From Pezicula radicicola (taxonomy: Eukaryota > Ascomycota > Leotiomycetes > Helotiales > Dermateaceae), in assembly GCA_003008705.1 (NCBI GenBank), contig PDUO01000095.1, positions 20,637-84,636 of the forward strand: DNA of 64,000 bases, read 5' to 3'. The stretch's first letter is position 1. Every line of letters begins with the position of its first letter. Below the pieces are notes generated by a model. That model did no database searches. It had not been told where the DNA came from and worked only from the letters and a program-made list of their open reading frames with translations. The position numbers and the translations under genes are program-made. Positions 37,796 through 49,339 of this stretch are shown here, one piece after another.

Positions 37796-37890
37796 TCTTG
37801 GCGGAAAACTTGTAAAAATACACGAGGTAATGTTAGGCAGTAGAACGGGAGGGGGGTAGAATACTTCTGCCTCAGGCAATACTGCGTTAG

Positions 37891-38028
37891 GCTTCTGAAA
37901 TCGAATTATATGGCCATGGCAAGTACTAGTAATATGGGCTCTAAAATCGAATTATATGGCTATGGTAAGTACCAGTAATATGGGCTCCAAAATCGAATTA
38001 TATGGCCATGGCAAGTACTAGTAATATA
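37891..38028 (+). repeat. Three tandem copies of a 46-bp repeat
   Basis: The motif TCGAATTATATGG recurs at 37901, 37947 and 37993, exactly 46 bp apart, with nearly identical units differing by C/T transitions. It starts about 100 bp after the abrupt end of the NRPS frame, so it may mark the breakpoint that truncated the NRPS. Confidence 0.9.
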
Positions 38029-41000
38029 GGCCTATGGCCCGAATCAATCCCGGAGCCTATTACACGTTGATTTGAGAGCCCATTTCGCCGCCCGAATCAA
38101 AGCTATACAAAAGGAGAGTAAGGGTAGAAGCCAGGACAATTGTATAGTAATTTGTATATAATATAACTCTTTCTATAGAATACACCTCTCCTGCATAGCT
38201 GGCCCCTAAGCACGGTACACAGAATGTGGCCGTAGGTCACATGTTAGTATATTACAACTACTTATATAAGGTGGATGTAGCTATTCTAGAAATTAGACCC
38301 TATTTAGTTTAACCTTTTAAACATTAGATAGCTTTTTAGGACTATATAACGGCTAAAATAGTAGAAAAGGTAACTAAGGGTAACTAAATAGATACTTTTT
38401 TATCTAATATAATTTAAAGTTAGAATATATGAAATAGATTGATTTTTGTATTAAAAGATAAATAAGTATTTAGTTAATTAGAGCTAAGAGGAGAAGGCAG
38501 GAATAACAGAAGAGGAGACCCACTAGAATTTGTCTTACAGATATCTATATATCACTTACATGGAGACGAGAAGGATAATACTAGAACAAGAGACCTAAAA
38601 CACTTGCCTTCGTACAGAAGTAAAGTATCACCATCACGATCACCGGCAATATAAACATTAGCCTATTATCGCCATTAATAATAATAGATACCGCAAGGGT
38701 ACTTCTTCTTACGCCTCAACCCGAGGCATCCATATACGTCCACTACTCACGGTCAACAACTATAAGATACTTGTCAAAGACGAACAAGACGATATACAGC
38801 TACGAGTCCGGGATCTCGAGATACATAAACAATAAATATATAACCGACAATAGCGGAAGCTATCATCTATACCGCCATCGCCAATCCTTAATTCATTATT
38901 CTTCGAAGCACTTAACGTAAAGACAAGCAGAAAGAAACTATATTCGGTACAACCCTTGCTAGTTTTAGCATCGCCGAAGAAAATCACCTTGATGTATTCG
39001 AAGCCTGATTATAGTAAATAGCGAAGTACATCAACCTAGTATTTACTAGTAAAGCTTCTATATAAGACAGGTGTTTTCCCGCACCTTTATAGCGGAATAT
39101 AGTTGTGCCTGTTATAAACTTTTTTACCTAATAGTACCTGTGGTACGCGATTACAGTAGTAATCGCTGCTTACTAGACTTCTCCCTCTCTTCTCTTCCTT
39201 TTTCTTTCTTTTCTTTTTCACCTCTTCGCATTCATTTCTCCTCTTGGCTCAATCTATATTCAAATCAAGAAGTATTACTTAGTCTACCTTGCGGGGTTGT
39301 GGCACCGCCCACGAGTTGTCAGGACACGCCCACCGTCTGGCCAGCGGTGGTGTCGAGCGTTTAAATTGACCTAGGGGAATCGAGTTGGATACTCCTCATT
39401 TACTCGTAGTCCATATTGAGAAATGCCAACTGAAGGACAGGCCATACACTTACCAGCTGGTGATCAGTCAACTAGAGAGGCATGCATGCCTTAAAGAGCC
39501 ATCCCCACAAAATGCCATACCCACGAACAACCAGGGCCAAATCCTCAAGCTGTAGAAACTGCTGCATCAATAGACGACAACAGGTGCGAATATTTCCGAC
39601 CACAATGACAGTAGAGTTTAGTGTTCGGCCGAACAAGCAAGAAGGTACAACAACTGAGGGGGGTGAGTAAGTGATCTCGCAGCATGAAGCTAGGGAATGG
39701 TTTTAACAGATGAGGCCTCCGCCTCAATCACCAAGACTGGCACAAAGCCGAATTGTCGAATCCCAAAGGATGAGAGGATGAGAGGATGAGAGGATGAGAG
39801 GATAAGAAAAGAGAAGAGGCTCCGAAGAGCAGAGAGGCCAACAAAGTATCCGCAGGAAAAAGAAGAGCCCTCGAGATTCAAAACCCAGTTGCTGTGCAAT
39901 CGCATCACCTCTTATGCCTAGATCTCGGAACTATTATCATTGCAACCTTTGGCTTGTTCCAGGATTGTGAAAATTACCTATGGGTCGACGGGTTATGTCG
40001 GGTTGTGAAGGATTAGGGGTCATGAGACACGATCGAGGATGAGGAACAGCGCGCAACCTCAACTATCTACTATCAAGAAACACCTTTAAGCACCATTAAA
40101 AAATTTCTGTGAAACATCTTTGCAGTCACCACTGTGTAGAAGTCGAGAAGTCTGCATTTTCGGTCTACAAGTCTTTGGATCTGCGAGCCCACGAGTACAG
40201 TACAAGCCTCGACGCCATTGCTAACAGTATACTACAGCGCGCATTTGCTGGGAGGTCCGAGGGCGAGATGTCCCTCAGGATCCCGAGGAGAGAGGAGAGA
40301 GGAAAGAGAGAGAGACAGGATGGCTAGCTATGGAGTGGAAGAGTATAGTGGCGAGGGATAAAGACCAAAGGAAAATGAGGTTGGGAAAAAAGGATAAAGA
40401 GGAGAAGAAGAGATACAGCACGAGAAGGGAGGGGGGGAAGAAGTTGATATAAACAAGGAAGTGGAAGGAACGAAAGCCCCGGACCTAAATCACAGCCCCG
40501 TAACATATAACCCTCCTCCGTCTTTGTAAAGAACTCGCAAAAGACATAGGAAGAGCAACCGACTAATAGGCAATATAAAAGTACAAAGAAGTAATAGAAA
40601 AATAAAATAAAGTTGATCTCTACAACTAACTAAAGATACTACAAGTACACTAGCTAGTAAGATAAGATAAATTAAGTAGATAGGATAGGAGAATAGAATA
40701 TTTACCAGAACTTACTTCGCTTTTCTGGATTATTATTGGTCTATAGAGCATTGCCTGCGGAAGAGATATTGTGCAGTAGAATACAAGAGAGAATGTGGCG
40801 CAAGATCTTTTCGCGCGTCTCTTCTTGAAGCAATAGCATAATGGTAGCTAACAAAGAAAACAAGGGAAAGTGATACTCGTTGTAATCGAAGGTATACAAA
40901 GTCTCTTTGAGCTACCGGTGTAGAGCTACTTGGCCAACGCTTATCGACTTCTACTAGGCATGAAAGACGACTTAGGAGAGCTGCCACTGGAGTTGTTCAG

Positions 41001-41805
41001 CGCGGCTGTAGATATCGGAGAAGTGGACGCGACGTAGCTAGTGTTCGTAGTTCTCATCGAAAGTCTTTGGATAGTCTTCAATGACCGGAGGCAATGACAG
41101 TGGTGATTGCGTAGTAGGTTGTCATCGACGACGATTGAGACCCATGGCTGCCAGGATAGCAGAAAGAGCTGCGACGATGGTAGCACCAAGTGCGATAATG
41201 ACGATAATATATAGTTAGAGGGCTATAGTCGTAGTTGTTGCTCAGAAATCAAGAACCTAGGTGGGAATGTGAAGGAGGAAGTGATGAAGGAGGATGTTGA
41301 GAAGGTGAGGGGGAAGGGGGGAAGAAAGGTAAAGAGGCGAGGGTCTTGGTTGTAATATTTGCTTATTAGATGTTGACGTTGGACTGAACTCGGTGTTGTT
41401 GCTGTTGTTGTCGTTATTTGCTCTCGGGTACAACTTGATGTTCATAGCCGATAGAGAAGAAAACAAAGAATAGGTGATACACCAGACACAGCATAGTACA
41501 TTGACTTGGCCGTAGTAAGAGAGGCACCATCCTTCTTTACCTTTCTTCATCTCAAACTACAACCTTTTAATGTTCTCATGTGCCTTCGGGTTCTTATCTA
41601 CAACGTATACAACTTGGGTATAATACATTGCCTTGCTAAAACGACGACAACGACGACGACGACGCGAGAAGCTGTGAAAGCAGACCTTCTTGATAGTGCC
41701 GAGTTAGGTAGGGTATGAGAAGTTCTCCCGTCTCTACAGAGAATTGGCATTTGCGTAGCTCACGTATCAATATTATAGAAGTACTATCGACCCAAATGTC
41801 GGGCT
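38029..41805. other. Gene-poor region, possible retroelement debris
   Basis: AT-rich to about 38640, then mixed composition with purine-rich tracts near 40260-40450. On the plus strand 38750-38990 a broken frame (KDEQDDIQLRVRDLE, then FFEALNVKTSRKK) hints at a gag-like fragment, not firmly recognised. Short frames here have skewed simple composition. I see no supportable gene. Confidence 0.4.
39768..39807 (+). repeat. 8-bp tandem repeat GGATGAGA
   Basis: Four perfect units and a fifth with one change (GGATAAGA). Simple minisatellite. Confidence 0.9.
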
Positions 41806-42760
41806 AATCATCTTGGTGGACCTGGGTATGACGGGAAGCGGTATGCTACTACTGTCCTTAGTTATTCTCAGCTAGATAACTGATAATCTTTTTTTGGATC
41901 TAGCAATTTGCTGGTTTGTCCGGGACTCTACGACCTGTCCGGACATACAACAGGTCATAGACTGGCCGGACATACTCGTAAAGACACTTATTCCAAAGTT
42001 CATACGGCCGTATCAAAAGATGGTCAACGGTTCGGATACCAATGCCTCTCCTCTGCTGTTTCGAGCCGAACTGGCTTCAAATGGGCCATTTGCTCCAAGA
42101 GCTCCTTTGATAAGCAAAGCGAAGTACTGGCAGCATGCTAAGACTTCTTACGAGTAACGTTCACACATACCTTTCACACGAGTATACTCCAGCGCAAGCT
42201 TATCGATGGACATAACAAGGGCAAGGTAGTTAACATCTTGTTTACGTATCCATAGAACTTTGATGAAAAAAAGACCAGGCTGTGTACATAGGCAATGCGA
42301 AGGTGGCTATCGACTTAGCAAGGGCTAGTGCACTCCCATCAGTTCCCTTAACGACTTTCAAGGTAAAAAGAGGATGCAGCGAGGCTTTCTCCACTACATG
42401 GCGTTACTATACTCAGTATATTCTCTCCGTTGTTCGGCTTAGAATATCAGCCGCTTACTTCTTTGGTTTCTAGTAACATTCAACCAGTTACCTTACCTAA
42501 TTCCACTCCTATAAACGACAGGACCTGGATGAAGAACTAGCTTGTACTCGATATTGGCAGCTTAACAATTGATGTTGCTATCGTACATCACCACTACCCA
42601 CGTCAAGCTTCTAGAATCAACAAAGTTCACGGCAGTACTCACGGACTTTAGGAGGTTGATAGAAAGTTTTTCCAGTACGTATATCAAAAGTCCTCGAGAA
42701 AAGCCTGGATAATAGGAAACCGCAGTGCCATCAGCTACAAGAAGTAAGCGAGTTTCGTTT
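41806..42760 (+). pseudogene. Hsp70-like (actin-fold ATPase) protein relic
   Basis: LIILVDLGMTGS near 41830 resembles the phosphate-1 loop of the divergent Hsp70-like proteins common in fungi. A GT-AG intron follows (about 41852-41904). Next come an IQQVIDWP segment, a DGQRFGYQC segment and FKWA (in a second frame), and much later LVLDIGSLTIDVAIVHHH near 42550, resembling the phosphate-2 loop. Multiple stops and frame changes make it non-coding today. Assignment rests on motif order rather than continuous homology, so moderate. Confidence 0.5.
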
Positions 42761-44092
42761 TGTTGTAAATTAGGACCATTCTCATCTATTGAAGATGTCC
42801 TAAGGGTCGTTCGGTTATATTAAAGGTAACTTTTAGTAGAATACATCCTCCAGCTGTCCTAAAGTAACCATCTGCGGAAGCCCATTGTTAAGATTCAAGT
42901 AATTACAACAGGTATTTTTCATCCACTGGTTTAATGTTCCCACAGCCTGTCTCGAAGACACAACGTGTTTGCCAAGTTCCTAATACAACTCCTAATATCT
43001 ATTGGTCCCTAGTTCGAAGTTGAGTTATAACTTTGTGATTACCACCACTAAGTACATCCTCTTTTTGCCCCGAGAGCCGATCCAAATTGTAGTGTATCTC
43101 GACGAATTGGGTCGCACAGCAGGCGGACTCGACAGCATCAATGCGAGGCTGGTCAGCATCCGCGAGTTGCTACAAAGACATGTTGTGAAAGTGAAGTCTT
43201 TGCGAAGGCGGATCTCGGGAAGAGAGACCGGAGTTGTTATATTATGATTATATTGTATATTGTATGATGTTGGAGTTACCAGCGAGAAGGTGGAAGGCAC
43301 GATAAGAGTTAACGGGGCATAGAGAAGAGCCCTGAATTCCAAGCCGCAGACGTTGCTGCTGTCGAAGCAAGCCTTCCTCCTTAAACCTACGAATAGAGGC
43401 GCCACCGCTTAGAAACAGGCCGAAGGGAGCAGTAAGGGGACGACCAGCAAGACGACAACAAGCTGGACAACCGGCTGGGGCAGGACGAGGCAGAAGTAAG
43501 CCCACTTGCTAGATAGCTTGGTAGAAAGCAGATACCTTTTATTAAGGAATCTCTAAGTTCGCCAATTACAAGGGTTAAAAGAAACAGAGATTGTAAGTCG
43601 TCTGCAAATATATATATATCTTCATTTCTTAAGCGAAGGCATAATTTCATTTGCATGTAGTAATTATCTTCAAATATGTATGTATGTATACTGAAGCCAA
43701 TTAATACTATGCAAGTCTTTTCGCAGTCCCTTAATTAATCAATTTTCTTTACACGATAAGAAATGATTTTACTATTAGCAGGCTTCACGGTCTGTGTAGA
43801 TACTATTATTCTTCTTCATCTTCACCCGTGAACTAATCTCAAGTCATTAATAGATTTCATTGAAATTATGGATTAGATTGACTTTACAGATTAATTTCGT
43901 GATTTTAAATCCCGAATTTTTCAACTTGTGAATTTGATTTCATTCGGAATCATGAATTGATTTTACAAAGGTTCGCTTTTCGTGCTGGGCGACAGTTCAC
44001 CGCACAGGGCCTAATTCATTCTTGGGGAAGACGGCTGGGCCAGGTGTGTCTCACCGCTTTGCGTTCTGCCGTGTACATACATGGCGATCAAC
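42761..44092. other. Gene-free stretch
   Basis: Mixed sequence. Frames at 43002-43247 (+) and 43025-43656 (-) overlap on opposite strands and show no family features. 43670-43990 is AT-rich. Nothing supported. Confidence 0.45.
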
Positions 44093-44208
44093 GACAATCA
44101 ACATCAACATCAACATCAACATCAGCATCAACATCAACATCAACATCAACATCACCATCACCACCATCACCATCACCATCACCACCATTACCATCACCAC
44201 CATAGCCA
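44093..44208 (+). repeat. Compound microsatellite (CAACAT/CATCAC)
   Basis: Run of CAACAT hexamers changing into CATCAC/CACCAT units. Frames through it read poly-Gln-His or poly-Ile-Asn on one strand and poly-Met-Leu/Val on the other; these are repeat artefacts, not genes. Confidence 0.95.
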
Positions 44209-44492
44209 GTGCCCCAATACTCGCAGGCGAGATGTACCCGCCTTCCAAACCTACGGGTCATCTAGTCAACAAAATACTCGTTGTTCATCAGATTGCTGAG
44301 CTAAAAGACCTCGAGCCTTGGTAGTTGTTAAGGGGGTGGTGTTGTACATGCCCGTTCTGGATTCACACAAGCACTAGCCATCATTCAACACCTTGAAATG
44401 GACTGGACTTTGAGTCTCCGACCTTGTAAATTAAGTGTATATGAGATGGTTGGAATCCAACGATGATTCTGCAGTAAGCTTTACCGCCATTG

Positions 44493-46310
44493 TCATGCGA
44501 CGAGTTCCCTACTGAGAGCCGTAACCTGCGGCAGCGCACGCAAATCCTTGACTAGTTCAGAAAATGTACTGCGCTTTCTTGGATTTATGTCGACCATATT
44601 AAGCAGCAGAGAATATTTGTCAGGTATTCTCTTTTTGCTCTGTTCGACTTCGTCAAGCCATTCAAGCATCTTTGCAGCGGTCTTGCCTTCAACACGAATC
44701 TTTGCGATCGTCCAGTTACTACCAGAGACTTGCGGTATGATGCCAAGAACAAACATCATGACAATTCCAAACCCCCAAACGTCATCAGGGCGGCCTCTTT
44801 TGCCTGTAAGGATAAACTCTGGCGGTATATATTTTGGCGTCCCTCCGTTGTGAGAGACGGGTAAGGCAGTGTATTGCTCTGAGAGTCCAAAGTCACAAAG
44901 TTTAGCCCGGCCATCTTCACCAAGGAGTATATTCTTTTCTTTAATATCGAGATGAATGATGTTCTTAGCGTGAATATACTCTACAGCACTGCTAATATCG
45001 ATCCATATCTGGAATGCTGTATTTTCTGACAGCTGTGACATCTTTTGTTCGTTGACAAACTTGGAAAGGTCTTGCCCCGCATATTCCAACTCCAGGTATA
45101 AGTTTGGAGCATCAGAATGAAGAAGTTTTATGACAGATGACTATAGAGGCGTGAGATCCAACGACGAAGTTAACAAAAGTTCCAATTAGTTACTCACATG
45201 GTCTAGGTCTCTTAGAATCTCCATTTCCTTTCTCCACCTGTCGGCGGCGACTTTGGTGCTCTTGGGGTCTCTGAAGACTTTGATGGCGACTGTAGCTCCC
45301 TTGCGGATAGCCTTATAGATCTGTGAATGGGCTGTTTTGCCGATCTCAGGCATAGAGGAGAAGTCTCGCAGCTCGGGATCATACGGCACATCCTCCCTGT
45401 CTCGTACATGGTCTGCCCCGAAGACCTTCTTTCTCAGAGACGCAGAACGTGCCGGTTTCTTACCCAATAAGGGTGAGTGATAGGTCTCGTCTCTGGTTGG
45501 CGCCATTATGGCCGTCGTGTTTTCTTTTGACGAAACCGAAGCAGGCTCGTCTTCCGCTGCTGCAATCGCAGCAGCATGGCCTGGACGTTTAGTGGGCAGA
45601 GAAGTTCTCGCTGGAGTAGGAGTCGCTGGAGCAGGAGGAGAGATGAGCGACCAGTCACGGCGTACTTCCCTGGCCTCCCACGGCATAATCTTGATCTCGA
45701 AGTCCAATCCTTGGCCCAAATTCAGCTGCCAACTGCCGCACTCGAGCCGTCTTTCTTGGTTGGGCAGTATGCGCCCTTCGAGTGGAGGTATTTCCAGGGG
45801 CTGCACATAGAAAGTTGAGGTTGAACTGTTAAATACAACCAAGGAGTCTCCATCCGGGTCTGGATACAGCTGGGCGTGAACAAGATTGATGTAGCAGCGC
45901 TCGTCGGCCGGCATGGAATTAGAATGCTCGAGGACCAGGTCATTATCTAACGACGCACCAAGCGTAAACCTTTCTTGATTTATAGATTGCTCAAGCAAGA
46001 TAGTCGGTTGGCTTCGATTGTGCCTCGAGTGGCCGAGGGCGTGGGTGGTACGGCTTTTCGAGGTCAGCGCCGTGCCAGCTTCGTCTTTGTCTTCGTCTTC
46101 GTCTTCAGAAGAGCTGGCGCAAGGCGATGGTAGAGGTAGAGCAGCATGTGTGATAGAAGCGGCCAATAATCCATCGTTCACTAGTAAGCGTGCAGAGTAG
46201 ATGGCTGACTCTGAAGTTGGGAGTAGGATTGCGCGGAGGTTGTTGGAGTGGGATTTGCGACGAGTCGACCTAGAAGAAGAAGAAGAAGAAGAAGAAGAAG
46301 AAGAAGACAT
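44493..46310 (-). CDS. FHA-domain serine/threonine protein kinase (one apparent frameshift)
   Basis: ATG at 46310 opens a poly-Ser stretch (residues 2-13, GAA/AGA repeat at 46268-46307). An FHA-like region follows about residues 95-210 (FTLGASLDNDLVLEHSN; YINLVHAQLYPD), the phosphothreonine-binding layout of Rad53/Cds1-type kinases. The kinase domain starts near residue 325, with the ATP Lys in ATVAIKVF (near 45290), catalytic loop IIHLDIKEKNILL (near 44945; HLD replaces HRD), CDFGLSE (near 44885) and a GTPKYIPPEF activation segment. The intron 45197-45142 has good GT-AG ends, but exon 2 then runs into a stop unless one base is dropped from an AAA run at 45120-45122; after that the helix C/beta 4 region reads normally into the rest of the kinase. 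That is either a homopolymer sequencing error or a recent frameshift. Likely role: signalling kinase, perhaps in DNA damage or cell-cycle control. Confidence 0.82.
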
Positions 46311-46577
46311 TATTGTGATCAGAACAGATCAGACACTATTACAGTACAGTACCGGTTGTAAGTAATAATATAATTAAATTGGAAGCAATAGGAAGGACAC
46401 GGCCGACTGTTGTTATATATTATATATATTTATTATTTTATTATAGTGGTAATTCGTAAAGGTGGGGGGAGGGGTTGTAGCGTATTAGAACCTGTAGATT
46501 ACCGCTTAAATAGCCTATAGTGCCTGTCCGCTTAGTGATTAAAGAGCTACCCCACCAAGCTACCCCTACAGTAGATA

Positions 46578-47033
46578 CAGTGGGTGGACAAAAGTCTGTC
46601 ACTTACCCCTCTTTTACACCAAAACACACCTAGTACATCTACTTATATAAGGTAAACTTAGGCTATAAGTATATCTAAAAATTTAACTAGTAAGTATTTT
46701 TAGTATTTAAAGTAGACTTTCCTATATTATATTTTAATTATATCTAATAGTTAGTATAGGAAATAGGAAATAATTAAGGGTAGTAGTTTTTTAAGTGAAT
46801 TTTGGTGTAAAACTAGTAAATTATATACTCCTCTTACTTCTAATTACTATTAATAAATCCTAGTAGTCTATAATTTTAATATAAATATATAATATTATAG
46901 GTAACTATCGAATAAATAAGGCTAGTATAAAGATTTTAATTAATTATCTCTTCTTTACTATAAACTTTTGAAGTGTTAGGTATGAGTTTTGGTGTAAAAT
47001 AGGGGTAAGTGACAGACTTTTGTCCACCTACTG
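46578..47033 (+). mobile_element. MITE copy 1 (TA-flanked, about 33-bp TIRs)
   Basis: 456 bp bounded by CAGTGGGTGGACAAAAGTCT at the left and its near-perfect inverted copy at the right (CAGTAGGTGGACAAAAG read inward), TIRs extending to ACTTACCCCT; TA dinucleotides flank both ends (46576-46577, 47034-47035). Interior AT-rich, non-coding. TA target sites and a CAGT start suit Tc1/mariner-pogo-type non-autonomous elements. The interior matches the reverse complement of the element at 60894-61348. Confidence 0.88.
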
Positions 47034-47261
47034 TACCTTCAAAAGGGTGGAGTTTCGCTTAAAGGCCCTATAATATCTTGCCTTTAGCGCCTACGCGCCT
47101 GAAAAGGGCCGGGGAGGAAGTAGGTACCTATAGCCCTGCAGTAGGCTTGTAAAAGGACGCTATACCGGAATCTCCGTACCCCGTCTGTTTAACATCACCA
47201 TCACCACCACCACCTCCACCACCTCTCCTCCTCAGCACCTACAACCCGCATCACGATAAAT

Positions 47262-47951
47262 ATGAATCTTCCGAGTCCTTCTGTATCGGCATCATCATCG
47301 CCAGCATCAGCGACAACACCATCATCACCAACAACAACGAGACCGACACCATCTTCATCTCAAGCGCCAACCTCGATCAAAGATAGCTTGCCTACCTATG
47401 GCATCTCCATCGACGACGCGGAGCAGTGGATCGATAAATACAACCGTGCAAGCCTCCCACTCATGCGCGATGACCGGTTTTTGACACTTCTCACCGACAT
47501 CTCTCGCGATACCAACCCTGCGACGGTGGAGTTCGAGTCCAAACTGAAGAGCCTGATGGAGCAGAAGAGCACTGAATCGCGGAATGAATTCAACGATCAG
47601 GCGTGCAGGATGATGTTGCCTGGCGCTGCACTCTTTGAGGATGAGGCCCAGAAGTTGGAATTCTTATCAGCTCTGGATGACCAGCACACGGTGTATGATC
47701 AAGAGGCTTTTATGGCACACTGTCTCCCATTGCTGATAGACACGTATTCAAGACGTAAATCAAAACGTAGACAGCCGACAGTTACGGGGACCAAGCCGAA
47801 GAAATCCAGGGCTCATAGGGTGTCAAAGTCATCTTCAGAATCCATGGGACAAACGGGTAGTCGGCGGAGTAATCGCATCAAGACGATGAATGCGCCTTCC
47901 AGGCAAGCCCACCTCAGAACAAGATTGGCTGGTGTACTAACGGCAGATTGA
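47262..47951 (+). CDS. Hypothetical Ser/Thr/Pro-rich basic protein
   Basis: Single uninterrupted exon of 229 residues from ATG 47262. Residues 1-40 are Ser/Thr/Pro low complexity. Residues about 44-165 look globular (a helical segment around DDAEQWIDKYNRASLPLM and MLPGAALFEDEAQKLEF). The tail is basic (SRRKSKRRQ; GTKPKKSRAHRV), resembling nuclear localisation signals. No known domain recognised. A CT/CA-rich leader precedes the ATG. It lies 230 bp from MITE copy 1. Function unknown; possibly nuclear. Confidence 0.7.
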   Translation: MNLPSPSVSASSSPASATTPSSPTTTRPTPSSSQAPTSIKDSLPTYGISIDDAEQWIDKYNRASLPLMRDDRFLTLLTDISRDTNPATVEFESKLKSLMEQKSTESRNEFNDQACRMMLPGAALFEDEAQKLEFLSALDDQHTVYDQEAFMAHCLPLLIDTYSRRKSKRRQPTVTGTKPKKSRAHRVSKSSSESMGQTGSRRSNRIKTMNAPSRQAHLRTRLAGVLTAD

Positions 47952-47954
47952 TTT

Positions 47955-48669
47955 GCATGCAGATCGAATTGATTATACCCAGAGCGATGTCAATACCCCT
48001 TCCACACCTGTGCCGGCTCTTGGGATGCATCAGCCCATCCCGCAACACTAGAACATATCGGACTGTTCTTTCGATACACGATCCCCCTCAGCATTACGCG
48101 GCGTTGGTGCAGTATTCTACGATCCCATTATCGCGCAGATACACCACGATCCCAGAGATTACGACTCAATCGTCCTCTCAGGCGGAACAGCAACCCCACG
48201 GGCTCCGACACATGGATCCTGAAGCTACAAGACTGGCTACGAATCATAGTCCCGAAGTATCATACACAGAAGATCATCGGAATACGTTGGGGACATCAGA
48301 CGATATGCGTCACTTTCGGTGGAAAAGTTGGGAATATAGATGGCCCTGAGATTGGTGTGCATGAGATCTTACTTACACCAGAAGGGAGGAAGATGTTCCT
48401 ATTTTCAGACGGTGGGAAATTGACGGTACCATGAGATTTATCGATGGGATGTCAAGATGCCTGCCAGAGGCTTTGTGTCGTTGGCGGAGGGGAACCAGAG
48501 TTTTGTGAATGGGGCGAATACGATATTGACTTTCCAAGGTCATCCTGGGTTGAATGCTGAGCTGGCGAAGACACTAGTGAAGATGACGCCGGCGTATATG
48601 GGATTGGATGAGAAGAAGGCGGGCTTGATTACAAAGGCGGAGATAGAGCATAATATAGTGAAGATATAG
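47955..48669 (+). pseudogene. Class-I glutamine amidotransferase-like pseudogene
   Basis: Reading across frames gives a GATase-1 layout: PRDYDSIVLSGGTA (near 48160), the nucleophile-elbow region IIGIRWGHQTICVTFGGKVGN (near 48275), EILLTPEGRKMF (near 48370), and ANTILTFQGHPGLNAELA (near 48520). The elbow should read G-x-C-x-G; here the Cys position is Arg (CGT). The usual Glu after the His of GHPE is Gly. TGA at about 48432 and several frame changes break the gene. Cluster-associated relatives exist among GMP-synthase-like proteins of fungi. It follows the preceding gene by only a few bases on the same strand. Confidence 0.75.
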
Positions 48670-48911
48670 GAGAGGATCCTGAGATGGGCGAAGGAATAGT
48701 GGTTTATACCCAAAAGCGAGCTATATGCTCAGTATATTTGTCGTTCCCAAATATTTTATTGGCTATTCGTGGCTCCAGTGTCTTTGTCAAACTAAGTGTC
48801 CTGGTCGCTATTGCTAAGAGCTTTAAGTATACTAGCGGAAGTTCACATTTCGCCTTGCAACACATTTGCGACCATCTAATAGACATTTCTTCCTCGAATT
48901 CTTAGTATAAT

Positions 48912-49160
48912 TCAAGAGTGCGAGGACAATGCAATCTTATCTCCGGCCAATGTACAACAAAGAATACAAAAGAGCATAATAGAATAGCCAGGCCAAAAAA
49001 ACAAACCCAACGTAGATAGATTGATGCTATCATTTATAGCAAGTAGGCTTATTGTAAACAATAGAGGAATAAATAGTAAAGCAAGATTTATTAGTCGCTT
49101 TACATTGGCAGCTTCCTTGAACGAATGTCGAGTGTCTATAATTTGTATTAGAGAAGTCAT
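48912..49160 (-). pseudogene. CorA-like transmembrane tail fragment
   Basis: A short frame reads AANVKRLINLALLFIPLLFTISLLA, then a second hydrophobic segment. This resembles the paired C-terminal membrane helices of fungal CorA-like proteins, with the first helix preceded by a Lys/Arg-Leu stretch and a Met/Asn-type loop (AIND). No upstream domain is visible; the flanks are AT-rich. Fragment only, assignment tentative. Confidence 0.35.
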
Positions 49161-49339
49161 AAAAGATACCTTGCCCTGTAGTTGATTGTAGTATATTTAT
49201 ATAGTTGTAGCCAAGTATAGGTAATTCTTAATAATTGCGCAAGTAACTATAACTCTTAACAAAGGTAGTGTGTTGCTTACCCTATTTAACCTTCCTATTT
49301 AATAGAATTTATAAACTTAGTACTAAGTAAGAAAATTAC

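Noticed and set aside
37891..38028. Possible CRISPR-like array (46-bp units)
   Set aside because: Units are contiguous with no spacers and the genome is fungal; simple tandem repeat.
39071..41718. Assorted 60-100 codon frames
   Set aside because: Purine- or pyrimidine-rich simple composition, overlapping on both strands, no motifs or splice-supported continuation.
44022..44324. Poly-His/Gln or poly-Ile frames
   Set aside because: Translations of the CAACAT/CATCAC microsatellite.
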